Of a stretch of DNA of 64,000 bases, positions 17,020 to 25,661 are shown piece after piece. Under the pieces are notes generated by a model. It saw only the letters and a program-made list of their open reading frames with translations. It ran no database searches and had not been told where the DNA came from. How positions within the stretch are numbered: position 1 is the first letter of the stretch; the number at the start of each line of letters is the position of its first letter. This stretch comes from Bacteroidota bacterium (GTDB taxonomy: Bacteria > Bacteroidota > Rhodothermia > Rhodothermales > UBA10348). Position numbers and translations under genes: made by a program. The DNA lies in contig JAJCYP010000032.1 of assembly GCA_029262855.1 (NCBI GenBank), positions 1 to 64,000 on the forward strand. Direction: 5' to 3'.

Positions 17020-20000
17020 ATGTCCAGTCACCCCTCAAAGGCCCACCCGGCCTCGCTCAAGATTATTTCCCGCGGCCTTGGGCGGCCATTTACTCTCCTT
17101 GCCTGTCTTGCCATTGCCGCCGGCCTGGCGGCAGGTTGCGGCCCTGACCCGGTCTCGTCTGGGGCAGGGTCCGCGAGGGAGGATACGCTGGCCGCGCCAT
17201 CGTCGAACCTCGATGGAATCGAGCGCAAGCGGCGGCGGGACGAGTATTTCCACATGCTGCTGCGGGATCCGAGCACCGACAGGATTCCCGAGGGCATTCG
17301 CCTTCGGGAGCAGGCCTCTGCCCGCCTCCGACCGACCTATGAATCGCTGGTTGCAGCGACACTGGGGAAAGTTGCCGCCAACACCACCTATGAGTGGAGG
17401 GAAGTAGGCCCCAACGATGTCGGAGGCCGGACGCGAGCCTTTGTGGTTGACGTGACCGACCAGGACGTCCTCATTGCAGGCGGCGTCTCGGGTGGTATCT
17501 GGAGGTCGACGGATCGGGGGGCGACCTGGCGCCAGGTCAGCGAGAACGATGTCAGCGTGACCTCCATCGTTCAGGACACACGGGCGGGAGAGACCCACAA
17601 CTGGTACGCGTCGACTGGGGAACTCCGGGAGTCCTTCAGCAACAACGGTCAGTTTACCGGCCCCCTCTTTGGGAACGGTCTCTACAAGTCAACCGACGGC
17701 GGCAACAGTTGGAGTCGAATTCAGACGGCCGGAAGCCCCGCGTTCGTGGATACAGAGTTTGATCGCGTCGGGAGAATTGTAATCAGTCCCACCACCGGGA
17801 CCATCGTCATGGCCAGCAGCAGCGATGGTCTATTCAGGTCTACCGACGGAGGCGCTACGTTTATTCACGCACACGGCACGTCGGAACAGCACCCGTGGTC
17901 TGATGTCGTGGCGGGCGCGAGCGGCGTATTCATCGGCGTGTTGTCGGGCCCATCCGGTGCTTCTACAAACGGCCTCTACCGTTCCGTGGACGACGGTGCG
18001 AGTTGGCAGCCGCTATCCGGGGCCGATCCCCTGAGAGTTCCGACCATTCGTTCGGTGATGGCCCTGGCTCCGAGCAACCAGGACTTGCTCTACGTCATGA
18101 CCTATATGGGGGCGGACAAGGTGGTTTCCGGCACCACGGTCGAGGATGTCCGGTTTCACAAGGTCACGCTCTCCACGGCGGTCTTCGAGGACCTAAGTGC
18201 CAATATTCCATTCCTGCCAAGAAGTGTCGGCGACGAGGGAAATGGCACCTTGGACACTCAGGGCGGATACAACATGGCCATCGCCGTCCACCCCACGGAC
18301 CCGAGCCACGTCTTCATGGGTGGCACGAGCCTGTTCCGGTCAAGGGATGGTTTTGCGACGCCAGTGTCAGATCTGGACGGGTGGATCGGTGGCTACGCCA
18401 TCACCAACAACAACAATCAATACATCAACCACCACCCGGATCAGCATGCCCTCTTCTTCGATCCCTTCGAGCCAGACAGGCTCTACAGCGGGCACGACGG
18501 GGGGCTGAGCGTAGCGGATGACGTGACACCCTTGGGTCCTGTCGCGTGGACAGACCTGAACAACGGCTACAACGTGACCCAGTTGTACCACGTCTCCCTG
18601 GCCCAAGCCTCCGGCGACAACCGGGTACTGGGCGCGACTCAGGACAACGGTAGTCCCTGGTTCCGCTTCTTCGACCGGACCGGTACCACCTCGACCTCGG
18701 TCGATATATCGAGTGGGGACGGAGCGTGGAGCTATATCGCCGCATGGGGCTATCTGGCCTCATCACAGGAGGGCGGCCTCTCATACCAGGCCCGTAACCC
18801 CGGCGATACCCCTTCGCTTTGGCGGACCCACTTCTCGCCTTGCAGCGACTGCGGTATGCAGTTCATCAATCCCGGGACCGTCGAGCCCAACGACGAGAAG
18901 ATCATTTTCTATCCGGCGGGGTCTGATCTGTACCGCTCCAGGGGCACCGATGGCCGGGAAGGATGGGACCGGCTTGCGAAGATGACCTTCTTGGACGACT
19001 ATCGCTACAGTGCGTTGACCGTGTCAACGAATCCTCGAGGCGTATTGTATGTCGCCGGATTCAAGCCATCGGCCTCCCCGAAAATATTCAGACTGGACGC
19101 TGCTGAGACCTCGGCCGTAGCTCCAGTCGAGCGCTCCATATCGCTCGCACCGTCCGGTGCATACATCCTGGAAATTGCCGTAAATCCGGATGATGCAGAC
19201 GAGATCCTCGTGGCGATCTCAAACTACGGCGTAGCCAGCCTCTGGCACTCCACCGATGGTGGTGTGAACTATACAGATGTCGAGGGGAATCTGGCGGGAG
19301 CGGACGGGCCTTCCATCAAGACCGCCGAGATTGCCGTGTTCGGGTCGGGAAAGACCTACTTCGTGGGAACGAGCACGGGAGTCTATGCCGCGGCTGAGTT
19401 GAAGGGTTCTGGCACCGTTTGGGGCCAGGTTGCCGTCGGAGTCGTGGATCAGGCCCCCACATCTTGGTTGACGTCACGGACATCCGACGGGCGCCTTGCA
19501 GTTGGGACCCACGGGCGCGGAGTGTTCATGGGATTCGCCTCACCGCCGACTCCAGCCAACCGGGCATTCACCTTGGCCGGAGATGTAACAATCTCAAGGG
19601 CCGGCGATCAGGTGATCATCCACGAAGACGGCAAGTCGGCTATCAGCATACCGATCGACGCCCTGAACAGGCTGTCATTCTCCGGGCCGATCTCGGCAAC
19701 GGAGTTCACGATTGATTACTCGGGCGGTAGTCCGATTCCATCCGGTGGCCTGTGGCTAGTCGCTCAATTCTGGAGCGATACGTTCCGATTCCTGCTCGAC
19801 GGAGCGGCTGGAACCGGCGCCGGTACGCCACCGATCAGCGTATTCGGTGGAGGCGGTCCGGATACCTTCGAGGTGGACTTCGGTGGAGGATCTCCTGTCA
19901 TAGACGAGAAAATGCAATTCCACGGGAGTGACGGCGATGATCGTTTGATTCTCAAGAATGGCGTCTACTCGGAGATTCGCCACGTGCAGGGGGCTCTCGG

Positions 20001-23000
20001 ATTTGGCAGCGTCTCTTTCGATGGCCCGGGCGGACTCTTCGAGTTGGAATATACCTTCATGGAGATGGCCGATGACCTTCTCCGGGCCAACACCCGGACC
20101 TTTGCCTACGAGGGAGGGGACGAGACCATCACGGTCACGACCGATGCAGCAACGGCGGACCGGTCCATCATCGAGACCAATCTGGGCGGAACGGTCACAT
20201 TCCGCAACCCGAATACCGTGTTCAACCTGGAGGCCGGAGACGGGGACGATTCGATCGTGTACTGGATCACCGATCCGAACTTTTGGGCGTTGCCCTCCCT
20301 CTTTGGGGGGGACGGCCTCGACTTCTTTTCCGTCAAGCCCCACGAGGTCACGCCTATCTCGGTGTTTGGAGATGCTCCGGCCGGATTTCCCGGTGACGTG
20401 CTGGAACTCGAACTGGCAGGCGTCGAGGGCGTGGCGACCTTGGGTACCCGGTTCTGGGTCTTCAACAATCGGGAGAATGTCGAGGTGGACGGCATCGAGA
20501 CGGTCACCCAGGCGGTTACCGCCTCTGGAGCGACCACTGTCCGGATTGACGGACCCGACCTCGTCCTGACGGATGCCGCCGGAAACGAGGTGTTTCGCGG
20601 CCCGGCCAACGGACCCTTCGTTCCGTTCCTGCGTGGTAGCAGCGGAGACGACTCCTTCGTATTGGACCTGACAAGTGGTGATCCACTTCCTCCTGGCGGC
20701 CTTCAAGTTGCCCTGGGAGACGGGGACGATCTCTTTGAGATTCGGGTGGCGCCCGGGATGGCGCCACCCGGACCCGTCGTCGTGTTCGGCGGTGATGGTG
20801 ACGATGTGCTCCGCATGGACTTCCAGGGAGGCGCTGGCATCCTGCCCGACAATATCTCCTTCCACGGCGGGGCCGGTAGCGATCAAGTCGAGTTGGATGG
20901 GGGCGTCTTCGACGCCATGGATTACACTTTCGTCTCGGAGAATGACGGGGGAATTTCGTTTTCGGGTCCCCTGGGGCAATTTGCGTTGACCTACACCGGC
21001 CTGGAGCCGATTATGGACAACGGGCTCGCAGGAACCCGAATGTTCACATTCAGCGGTGCCGACGACACTATCACGCTCGCCGATGATGGCGTGCCCGGTG
21101 ACAACAAGTCCTTTATCGACTCGGATATTGGAGGTGAGATCGTCACGTTCACCAATCCGATCACGTCTCTGACGGTGAATGCCGGAAGTGGAGATGACAC
21201 GATCGTTTTTCTGGGACTCGATTCGGCCGCACCGGCCGTCTCCATCTTCCTCAATGGAGACCTGGGTGATGACAACCTCGCGGTAGCGCCATCGGCTACG
21301 CACACCGTTGCCGTGGACGGAGGAGCACCGACTACCTGTCCCGGCGACCGCCTGACCTTCTCAAGCGGTACCCCCAATCCTCCTCTGCAGCCCGGATCAG
21401 GTACAGTTTCCTTCACAGGGTCCGAGAAGGACGTGGCCTATGCCTCCATTGAACTGTTCTTGGGCAGCTCGGGAGACCTGTCGGTGGACCTGGTCCACAT
21501 CAAGGACACGGCCTGGGCCTCGGACCAGGTGATCATCCAGGTGACGGTCACCAACCTGGGGAGCGCGGCGGTGAGCTGCGTGACGGTTGACCTGACGGGA
21601 GTCGCCTCGATTCTGGAGATCGACGTGGACAACTCTTCGGGACTCCTGACACCGGCCGCCACCAGCGGCACCTTTGACAAGACGACGCTCCTCTGGACGG
21701 TGACGACGGTTCCGGCGGGCGGGACGCAGACGCTCTCGATCCCGGCCGTCGTCAATACGGCGCTCTCGGGCCCGTTCGACTCCACCGCCAGGGTCTCGAC
21801 ACTGGGAACGGATACAGATCCAACCAACGACGAATCAACGGGCACCCTCACGGTGCTTGATCCCTTCGTCTTCCCGGTCAAGGCGCAGCCGACCGCGGCC
21901 GAGTTCGAAGAGGACCTGGCCGGGGAGGATCGCCTGCTGATAGGCCTCTTCCAGGGCTCGCCTGGCCTGGACAGCGCACTCCTTTGCCGCTTCCCGGCGC
22001 CGGACGGCGACCTCTTCACGGCCGTCATCCACGAGAAGCTGCACCGGACATGCTCGGAGGGTCTGCCCTACCCGCTGGCGGTGAACGACATCTGGCGGGA
22101 CCCGGACGGGGCGCATGAAGGCCGGATCTGGCTGACCAGTTGGGGCTGGGGCGGTCTTTACTACACCGACGATGTCAACGGCCCCTGGACGGCCGTCGAG
22201 CCGACGCCCGGCATCGCCAAGCCCGGGTGGGTGAACGTGTACGCCATCACCGAGGATGCAACGGACGACATCCTCTACATCTCGGCCAACAACGGGCTCC
22301 TCTTCCGCTCGCTGAACGGGGGCGGGATTTGGCAGCGGGTCTCATCGCTTCCGGGGGTGGCGAAGGCCACGGCCTGGTCGTTGATTGCGCACCCGACCGT
22401 GCCGGGGACGCTCTATGCGGGCACGTTCGGTCTGGGCGTGTACGTTTCGACGGACTTTGGCTATACCTGGGAGGAGATCTCGGGCAATGCGGCGCTTCTG
22501 CCGGCCAACGCGGGGCACATCTTCGACCTGGAGATCATCGAGGATGACTCGGTGCTGCCGAGCGACTTCTACCTGTACGCAGGCACGGGCCGCGGCGTGT
22601 GGTGGCAGGAGCTGACGGCTCCGGCTCCCGCGTGGACCTTTGCCGGTCCGGTGGTGCCGGGGCTCTCCAGTCCGGAGATCCGCTCGCTGGCCGTCGGGAT
22701 GGACGCCTCGGGCATCGACGGCGAGCCGGACCTGTACGCGGCCAGTTGGGGCCTGGGCGTGTTCCGGCTGGTGACGCCGTTCTCGGGCGGGACGCTCTCG
22801 CCCTTTGGACTTCGCACGGGAAACGTGACGATGCTGGCCGTGGCGCCCGGCGGCCGCGTTGTGGCGGCGACCGAGGGCGGGGGACTGGTGCAGTTGGAGG
22901 CCTCGTTCGCCACGGCGGTGGACGCCCCCGACGCGCTTCCGACCGGCTACGTGCTGGAGCAGAACTACCCGAACCCGTTCAACCCGGTGACGACCATCCG

Positions 23001-23205
23001 CTACCAGGTACCGGAGGCGGGGCGGATCCGTGTGGCGGTCTTCGACCTCCTGGGCCGCGAGGTGGCGCTTCTCGTGGAGGGCCTCGTCGAGGCCGGGCAC
23101 CACGAAGCGAGCTTCGACGCGACCGGCCTGCCGTCGGGCACCTACGTCTACCGCATGGAAGCTCCGGGAATCAACCAATCCAGACTACTCACACTCTTGA
23201 AATAG
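17020..23205 (+). CDS. Giant propeller and acidic-repeat surface protein with T9SS domain
   Basis: 2061 residues. The N-terminus carries a lipoprotein-type signal with lipobox LAAGC (Cys40). Residues about 110-830 form a sortilin/BNR-like propeller with Asp-box-like repeats (STDRGATWRQV, STDGGNSWSRI, SVDDGASWQPL). Residues about 840-1480 carry acidic Gly/Asp repeats resembling RTX calcium-binding turns (GGGGPDTFEVDF, AGDGDDSIVYW, LGDGDDLFEIRV, GGDGDDVLRMDF, AGSGDDTIVFL). About 1487-1610 is a DUF11-like adhesin module, about 1640-1960 a second propeller, and about 1980-2061 a type A sorting domain (QNYPNPFNPVTTIRYQV to LPSGTYVYRM). ATG 17020 is chosen over TTG 17008. It is probably a surface adhesin or glycan-binding protein. 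Odd: a lipobox and a T9SS sorting domain in one chain. Confidence 0.85.
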   Translation: MSSHPSKAHPASLKIISRGLGRPFTLLACLAIAAGLAAGCGPDPVSSGAGSAREDTLAAPSSNLDGIERKRRRDEYFHMLLRDPSTDRIPEGIRLREQASARLRPTYESLVAATLGKVAANTTYEWREVGPNDVGGRTRAFVVDVTDQDVLIAGGVSGGIWRSTDRGATWRQVSENDVSVTSIVQDTRAGETHNWYASTGELRESFSNNGQFTGPLFGNGLYKSTDGGNSWSRIQTAGSPAFVDTEFDRVGRIVISPTTGTIVMASSSDGLFRSTDGGATFIHAHGTSEQHPWSDVVAGASGVFIGVLSGPSGASTNGLYRSVDDGASWQPLSGADPLRVPTIRSVMALAPSNQDLLYVMTYMGADKVVSGTTVEDVRFHKVTLSTAVFEDLSANIPFLPRSVGDEGNGTLDTQGGYNMAIAVHPTDPSHVFMGGTSLFRSRDGFATPVSDLDGWIGGYAITNNNNQYINHHPDQHALFFDPFEPDRLYSGHDGGLSVADDVTPLGPVAWTDLNNGYNVTQLYHVSLAQASGDNRVLGATQDNGSPWFRFFDRTGTTSTSVDISSGDGAWSYIAAWGYLASSQEGGLSYQARNPGDTPSLWRTHFSPCSDCGMQFINPGTVEPNDEKIIFYPAGSDLYRSRGTDGREGWDRLAKMTFLDDYRYSALTVSTNPRGVLYVAGFKPSASPKIFRLDAAETSAVAPVERSISLAPSGAYILEIAVNPDDADEILVAISNYGVASLWHSTDGGVNYTDVEGNLAGADGPSIKTAEIAVFGSGKTYFVGTSTGVYAAAELKGSGTVWGQVAVGVVDQAPTSWLTSRTSDGRLAVGTHGRGVFMGFASPPTPANRAFTLAGDVTISRAGDQVIIHEDGKSAISIPIDALNRLSFSGPISATEFTIDYSGGSPIPSGGLWLVAQFWSDTFRFLLDGAAGTGAGTPPISVFGGGGPDTFEVDFGGGSPVIDEKMQFHGSDGDDRLILKNGVYSEIRHVQGALGFGSVSFDGPGGLFELEYTFMEMADDLLRANTRTFAYEGGDETITVTTDAATADRSIIETNLGGTVTFRNPNTVFNLEAGDGDDSIVYWITDPNFWALPSLFGGDGLDFFSVKPHEVTPISVFGDAPAGFPGDVLELELAGVEGVATLGTRFWVFNNRENVEVDGIETVTQAVTASGATTVRIDGPDLVLTDAAGNEVFRGPANGPFVPFLRGSSGDDSFVLDLTSGDPLPPGGLQVALGDGDDLFEIRVAPGMAPPGPVVVFGGDGDDVLRMDFQGGAGILPDNISFHGGAGSDQVELDGGVFDAMDYTFVSENDGGISFSGPLGQFALTYTGLEPIMDNGLAGTRMFTFSGADDTITLADDGVPGDNKSFIDSDIGGEIVTFTNPITSLTVNAGSGDDTIVFLGLDSAAPAVSIFLNGDLGDDNLAVAPSATHTVAVDGGAPTTCPGDRLTFSSGTPNPPLQPGSGTVSFTGSEKDVAYASIELFLGSSGDLSVDLVHIKDTAWASDQVIIQVTVTNLGSAAVSCVTVDLTGVASILEIDVDNSSGLLTPAATSGTFDKTTLLWTVTTVPAGGTQTLSIPAVVNTALSGPFDSTARVSTLGTDTDPTNDESTGTLTVLDPFVFPVKAQPTAAEFEEDLAGEDRLLIGLFQGSPGLDSALLCRFPAPDGDLFTAVIHEKLHRTCSEGLPYPLAVNDIWRDPDGAHEGRIWLTSWGWGGLYYTDDVNGPWTAVEPTPGIAKPGWVNVYAITEDATDDILYISANNGLLFRSLNGGGIWQRVSSLPGVAKATAWSLIAHPTVPGTLYAGTFGLGVYVSTDFGYTWEEISGNAALLPANAGHIFDLEIIEDDSVLPSDFYLYAGTGRGVWWQELTAPAPAWTFAGPVVPGLSSPEIRSLAVGMDASGIDGEPDLYAASWGLGVFRLVTPFSGGTLSPFGLRTGNVTMLAVAPGGRVVAATEGGGLVQLEASFATAVDAPDALPTGYVLEQNYPNPFNPVTTIRYQVPEAGRIRVAVFDLLGREVALLVEGLVEAGHHEASFDATGLPSGTYVYRMEAPGINQSRLLTLLK

Positions 23206-23707
23206 GAATCTTCTCGACCGGGGAGGCCGGCTATTCGAGGACTTACCGGATCCGACATCCCCGAAGTGGACCTGGAGCGATTCGCCGAAATGACTCTGGG
23301 GGAGCTCTTGGTTCTACATGAGGGTAACATCGCTCGATACAGAATCGGACTGCGGGAGTTCGAGAAATGGAGGGCGCTGTGGTCACCTGGGTGACGCGGG
23401 TTGGATGGCCTCTCTGGTGCCGGGGGAGGGGGGGCTCCGACCCGAGAAGAATTGTCCACCGGCAATTTCAATCTGCCCCCTCCTAAGCGCGCAGTGGCAA
23501 TTCCGCCGCCGAGCCAGGGCGGATCGCTTGAGTAGCGGCTGGGCGAGATGGGGGTTCGAGACTGAGGGCCCCTCCAGCGTGTAAAGGCGAAGCCCGGCGA
23601 CATGATGTAGTCCAGGCTGAGCGTGTCCACGATCACGCCAGTGCGGCGCGTTTTGCGCGGTACCTATATCTTGCCGTGAGACTCTCCCCCAAAGAATTCT
23701 GAGGCCG
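23206..23707. other. 502-bp non-coding stretch with a detached Fic 3' end
   Basis: The first 6 bp follow the giant gene stop. 23212-23423 is a 98-99 percent copy of the end of the Fic-family gene located 2.2 kb downstream (see repeat entries). 23424-23707 contains no credible gene: it starts with a G-rich run and shows no recognised homology. Transcription signals for the 23708 gene may lie at its end. Confidence 0.6.
23212..23423 (+). repeat. Direct repeat copy 1: detached 3' end of the Fic gene
   Basis: 212 bp matching 25450-25661 at an offset of exactly 2238 bp. I see only two mismatches: GCC versus GTC in the ERF(V)EM region, and GTT versus GCT in the LL(A)LH region. Both ends are sharp. 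It corresponds to the last about 60 codons of the Fic-family gene, its stop, and 29 bp beyond. No Fic sequence precedes it, so it is a 5'-truncated pseudogene fragment lying 6 bp after the giant gene stop. Confidence 0.92.
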
Positions 23708-24154
23708 ATGGACGAAGCCAAACTGATTGACAAGCTGAAACTGATCGAAGCCCTCTTCGCTGGAGCTACCACGGGAGGCGAAAAGATGGCCGCGGCGCTA
23801 GCGCGGGAGCGAATCGTCGAACGGCTGAGGGTCCTGAATGCTATGGCGCCGCCCGTCGAGTACCGTTTTTCCATGACCGACATGTGGTCGCGGAAAGTGT
23901 TTGTGGCGCTTTTGAGACGGTATGACATCCAACCCTACCGGTATCCACGCCAGCGACACACGACGGTGATGGCCAAGGTGACGAAGCGCTTCGTCGATGA
24001 GACGCTCTGGCCGGAGTTCGAACAGATATCGGACACTCTGCGCGCCTACTTGTCGGATGTGACGGACCGAGTGGTGCATCAGGTGATCCATGAAGACAGC
24101 TCGGATGCCGAAGTGGTTATGGAAAGGGGGCAGCTTCCGCTTGACCTTGGTTGA
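23708..24154 (+). CDS. Hypothetical protein upstream of the Fic gene
   Basis: 148 residues, starting MDEAKLIDKLKLIEALFAGATTGGEK, no signal peptide or membrane segment. It is predicted mainly helical, with a basic middle (MWSRKVFVALLRRYDIQPYRYPRQRHTT) and an acidic C-terminal third. No family could be named. It lies inside the 2.2-kb segment bounded by the Fic repeats and ends 33 bp before a set of four direct repeats in front of the Fic gene. It could be a regulator or partner of the Fic protein, or a remnant of a mobile element. Both are inference. Confidence 0.6.
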   Translation: MDEAKLIDKLKLIEALFAGATTGGEKMAAALARERIVERLRVLNAMAPPVEYRFSMTDMWSRKVFVALLRRYDIQPYRYPRQRHTTVMAKVTKRFVDETLWPEFEQISDTLRAYLSDVTDRVVHQVIHEDSSDAEVVMERGQLPLDLG

Positions 24155-24187
24155 GGGTTCTGTCTTGATTCTGGACGTTCGGAAGAA

Positions 24188-24258
24188 TGTGGCGCAAGCA
24201 GTAAAATGTGGCGCTAGTGAGGAACAATGTGGCGCAAGTGGGCATCAAGTGGCGCAAG
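24188..24258. promoter_or_regulatory. Four 11-bp direct repeats at about 20-bp spacing
   Basis: TGTGGCGCAAG at 24188-24198, TGTGGCGCTAG at 24207-24217, TGTGGCGCAAG at 24228-24238 and AGTGGCGCAAG at 24248-24258. Start-to-start distances are 19, 21 and 20 bp, so all four lie on the same helical face. The last copy ends 9 bp before the Fic ATG (24268), where bound protein would block transcription or translation initiation. This is an iteron-like operator array. The Fic protein's own N-terminal winged-helix-like region is a candidate binder, which would make this autoregulation. That is inference. Confidence 0.8.
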
Positions 24259-24267
24259 TAGCGTGTC

Positions 24268-25632
24268 ATGTCCCTTTCTGAACAATACGAGAGCATAATT
24301 CAGGCACTGGCGGGTGGTCCGGAGGTCGGGCTCCCGCTATCCGATCTCGACGCTGACCTGAAGCGCCAAGGGCTGGATCTCCCGCGTCGGACTCTCCAGC
24401 GAAGGCTCTCGACTCTGGTTGACGGGGGACGAGCCCAGGCGCTCGGCACTGGGGCAGGGACGCGATACCGGTTGCCGGACAGCGGACCGTCTCCCGCCAT
24501 GCAATGGTCCCTGCCACTCTCTCCCGGGGCGCACGAGGTATTTCGGCTTGTGTCAAGACCGATCACTCACCGTCGACCAGTACCGTACCACCCGGAGTTC
24601 CTCTTGAACTACAATCCGGGATTGACATGGTACCTGTCTGAGGAAGAGCGGGCCGATCTGCGGGACTCCGGTAGCACGCCTCTCGGGAGTGAGCCTGCTG
24701 GGACCTACGCACGCGCTGTCCTGGATCGACTCCTGATAGATCTGTCGTGGGCATCGAGCCATCTTGAGGGAAACACCTATTCGCTTCTCGACACCCGAAA
24801 TTTGATAGAGTTTGGTCAGCGCGCAGAGGGGAAGGATGCGCTGGAAGCTCAGATGATTCTCAATCACAAGCATGCGATTGAGATGCTGGTGGAGCAGGCG
24901 GCCACTGTCACACTCTCTCCGTTCACGGTTCGCAACCTGCATGCGGCCCTGGCAGAAGATCTGCTTCCCGAGTCAACAGCAGAGGGGCGATTGCGGCGTC
25001 AGCCGGTCCAGATTAGTGGATCCGTGTTTACCCCCCTCGGCGTTCCTCAACAGATCGAGGAGTACTTCGGGCTGCTCCTTCAGAAGGCAGCCGCCATTCC
25101 GGATCCATTCGAGCAGGCTTTCTTCCTTTTGGTGCATATCCCTTATCTCCAGCCCTTCGACGACATGAACAAGCGGGTGGCCCGGGTCGGGGCTAATCTC
25201 CCGCTCATCCGACAGAATCTCTGCCCCCTTTCCTTCCTGGATGTCCTACGGGATCTATACCTGACGGGTGTCCTGGGGGTCTACGAGCTCAACAGGGTAG
25301 ACTTGCTTCGTGACCTGTTCGTATGGGCCTATCACCGCTCCAGCGAGCAGTACAAGTCCGTGCGACAGACCCTCGTCGCCCCCAATCCCTTCCGTCTCCG
25401 CTACCGAGATCAGATGGTAGCAGTTCTCCAGGAGGTGGTCCGGATTGGATCTCGACCGGGGAGGCCGGCTATTCGAGGACTTACCGGATCCGACATCCCC
25501 GAAGTGGACCTGGAGCGATTCGTCGAAATGACTCTGGGGGAGCTCTTGGCTCTACATGAGGGTAACATCGCTCGATACAGAATCGGACTGCGGGAGTTCG
25601 AGAAATGGAGGGCGCTGTGGTCACCTGGGTGA
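24268..25632 (+). CDS. Fic-family protein with degenerate active-site motif
   Basis: 454 residues. Residues 1-75 look like a winged helix-turn-helix (GLPLSDLDADLKRQGLDLPRRTLQRRLSTLVDGG, then a wing). The Fic core follows: an inhibitory-helix-like motif SSHLEGN at 163-169 ([S/T]xxxE[G/N] pattern) and the Fic loop at 295-306, QPFDDMNKRVAR. The canonical loop is HxFx[D/E]GN[G/K]RxxR, so the catalytic His is Gln295 and the first Gly is Met300, while Asn301, Lys302 and Arg303 are kept. Classic AMP transfer is therefore doubtful. The protein may be a DNA-binding regulator or use a different chemistry. The start at 24268 lies 9 bp after the direct repeats. Its last 180 bp are repeated upstream at 23212. 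Confidence 0.85.
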   Translation: MSLSEQYESIIQALAGGPEVGLPLSDLDADLKRQGLDLPRRTLQRRLSTLVDGGRAQALGTGAGTRYRLPDSGPSPAMQWSLPLSPGAHEVFRLVSRPITHRRPVPYHPEFLLNYNPGLTWYLSEEERADLRDSGSTPLGSEPAGTYARAVLDRLLIDLSWASSHLEGNTYSLLDTRNLIEFGQRAEGKDALEAQMILNHKHAIEMLVEQAATVTLSPFTVRNLHAALAEDLLPESTAEGRLRRQPVQISGSVFTPLGVPQQIEEYFGLLLQKAAAIPDPFEQAFFLLVHIPYLQPFDDMNKRVARVGANLPLIRQNLCPLSFLDVLRDLYLTGVLGVYELNRVDLLRDLFVWAYHRSSEQYKSVRQTLVAPNPFRLRYRDQMVAVLQEVVRIGSRPGRPAIRGLTGSDIPEVDLERFVEMTLGELLALHEGNIARYRIGLREFEKWRALWSPG

Positions 25633-25661
25633 CGCGGGTTGGATGGCCTCTCTGGTGCCGG
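25450..25661 (+). repeat. Direct repeat copy 2: 3' end of the intact Fic gene
   Basis: The resident copy of the 212-bp repeat, covering the Fic C-terminus, the stop at 25630-25632 and 29 bp downstream. Its right boundary (25661) coincides with the point where a 5'-truncated Uma2 gene begins, so this boundary is a recombination joint rather than an arbitrary end of similarity. Confidence 0.92.

Noticed and set aside
19756-21303. 515-residue minus-strand open frame
   Set aside because: It is antisense to the acidic-repeat region of the giant surface protein. Its composition follows from the complementary repeats and it has no family features.
24188-24258. Four short direct repeats as a CRISPR array
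   Set aside because: Units are 11 bp with 8-10 bp spacers, far too short for a CRISPR, and no cas genes are near. An operator/iteron reading fits better.
23212-25661. Insertion sequence or integron cassette explanation for the Fic segment
   Set aside because: There is no transposase or integrase, no terminal inverted repeats and no recognisable attC-like structure at the boundaries. The long direct repeat containing coding sequence fits duplication or homologous recombination better.
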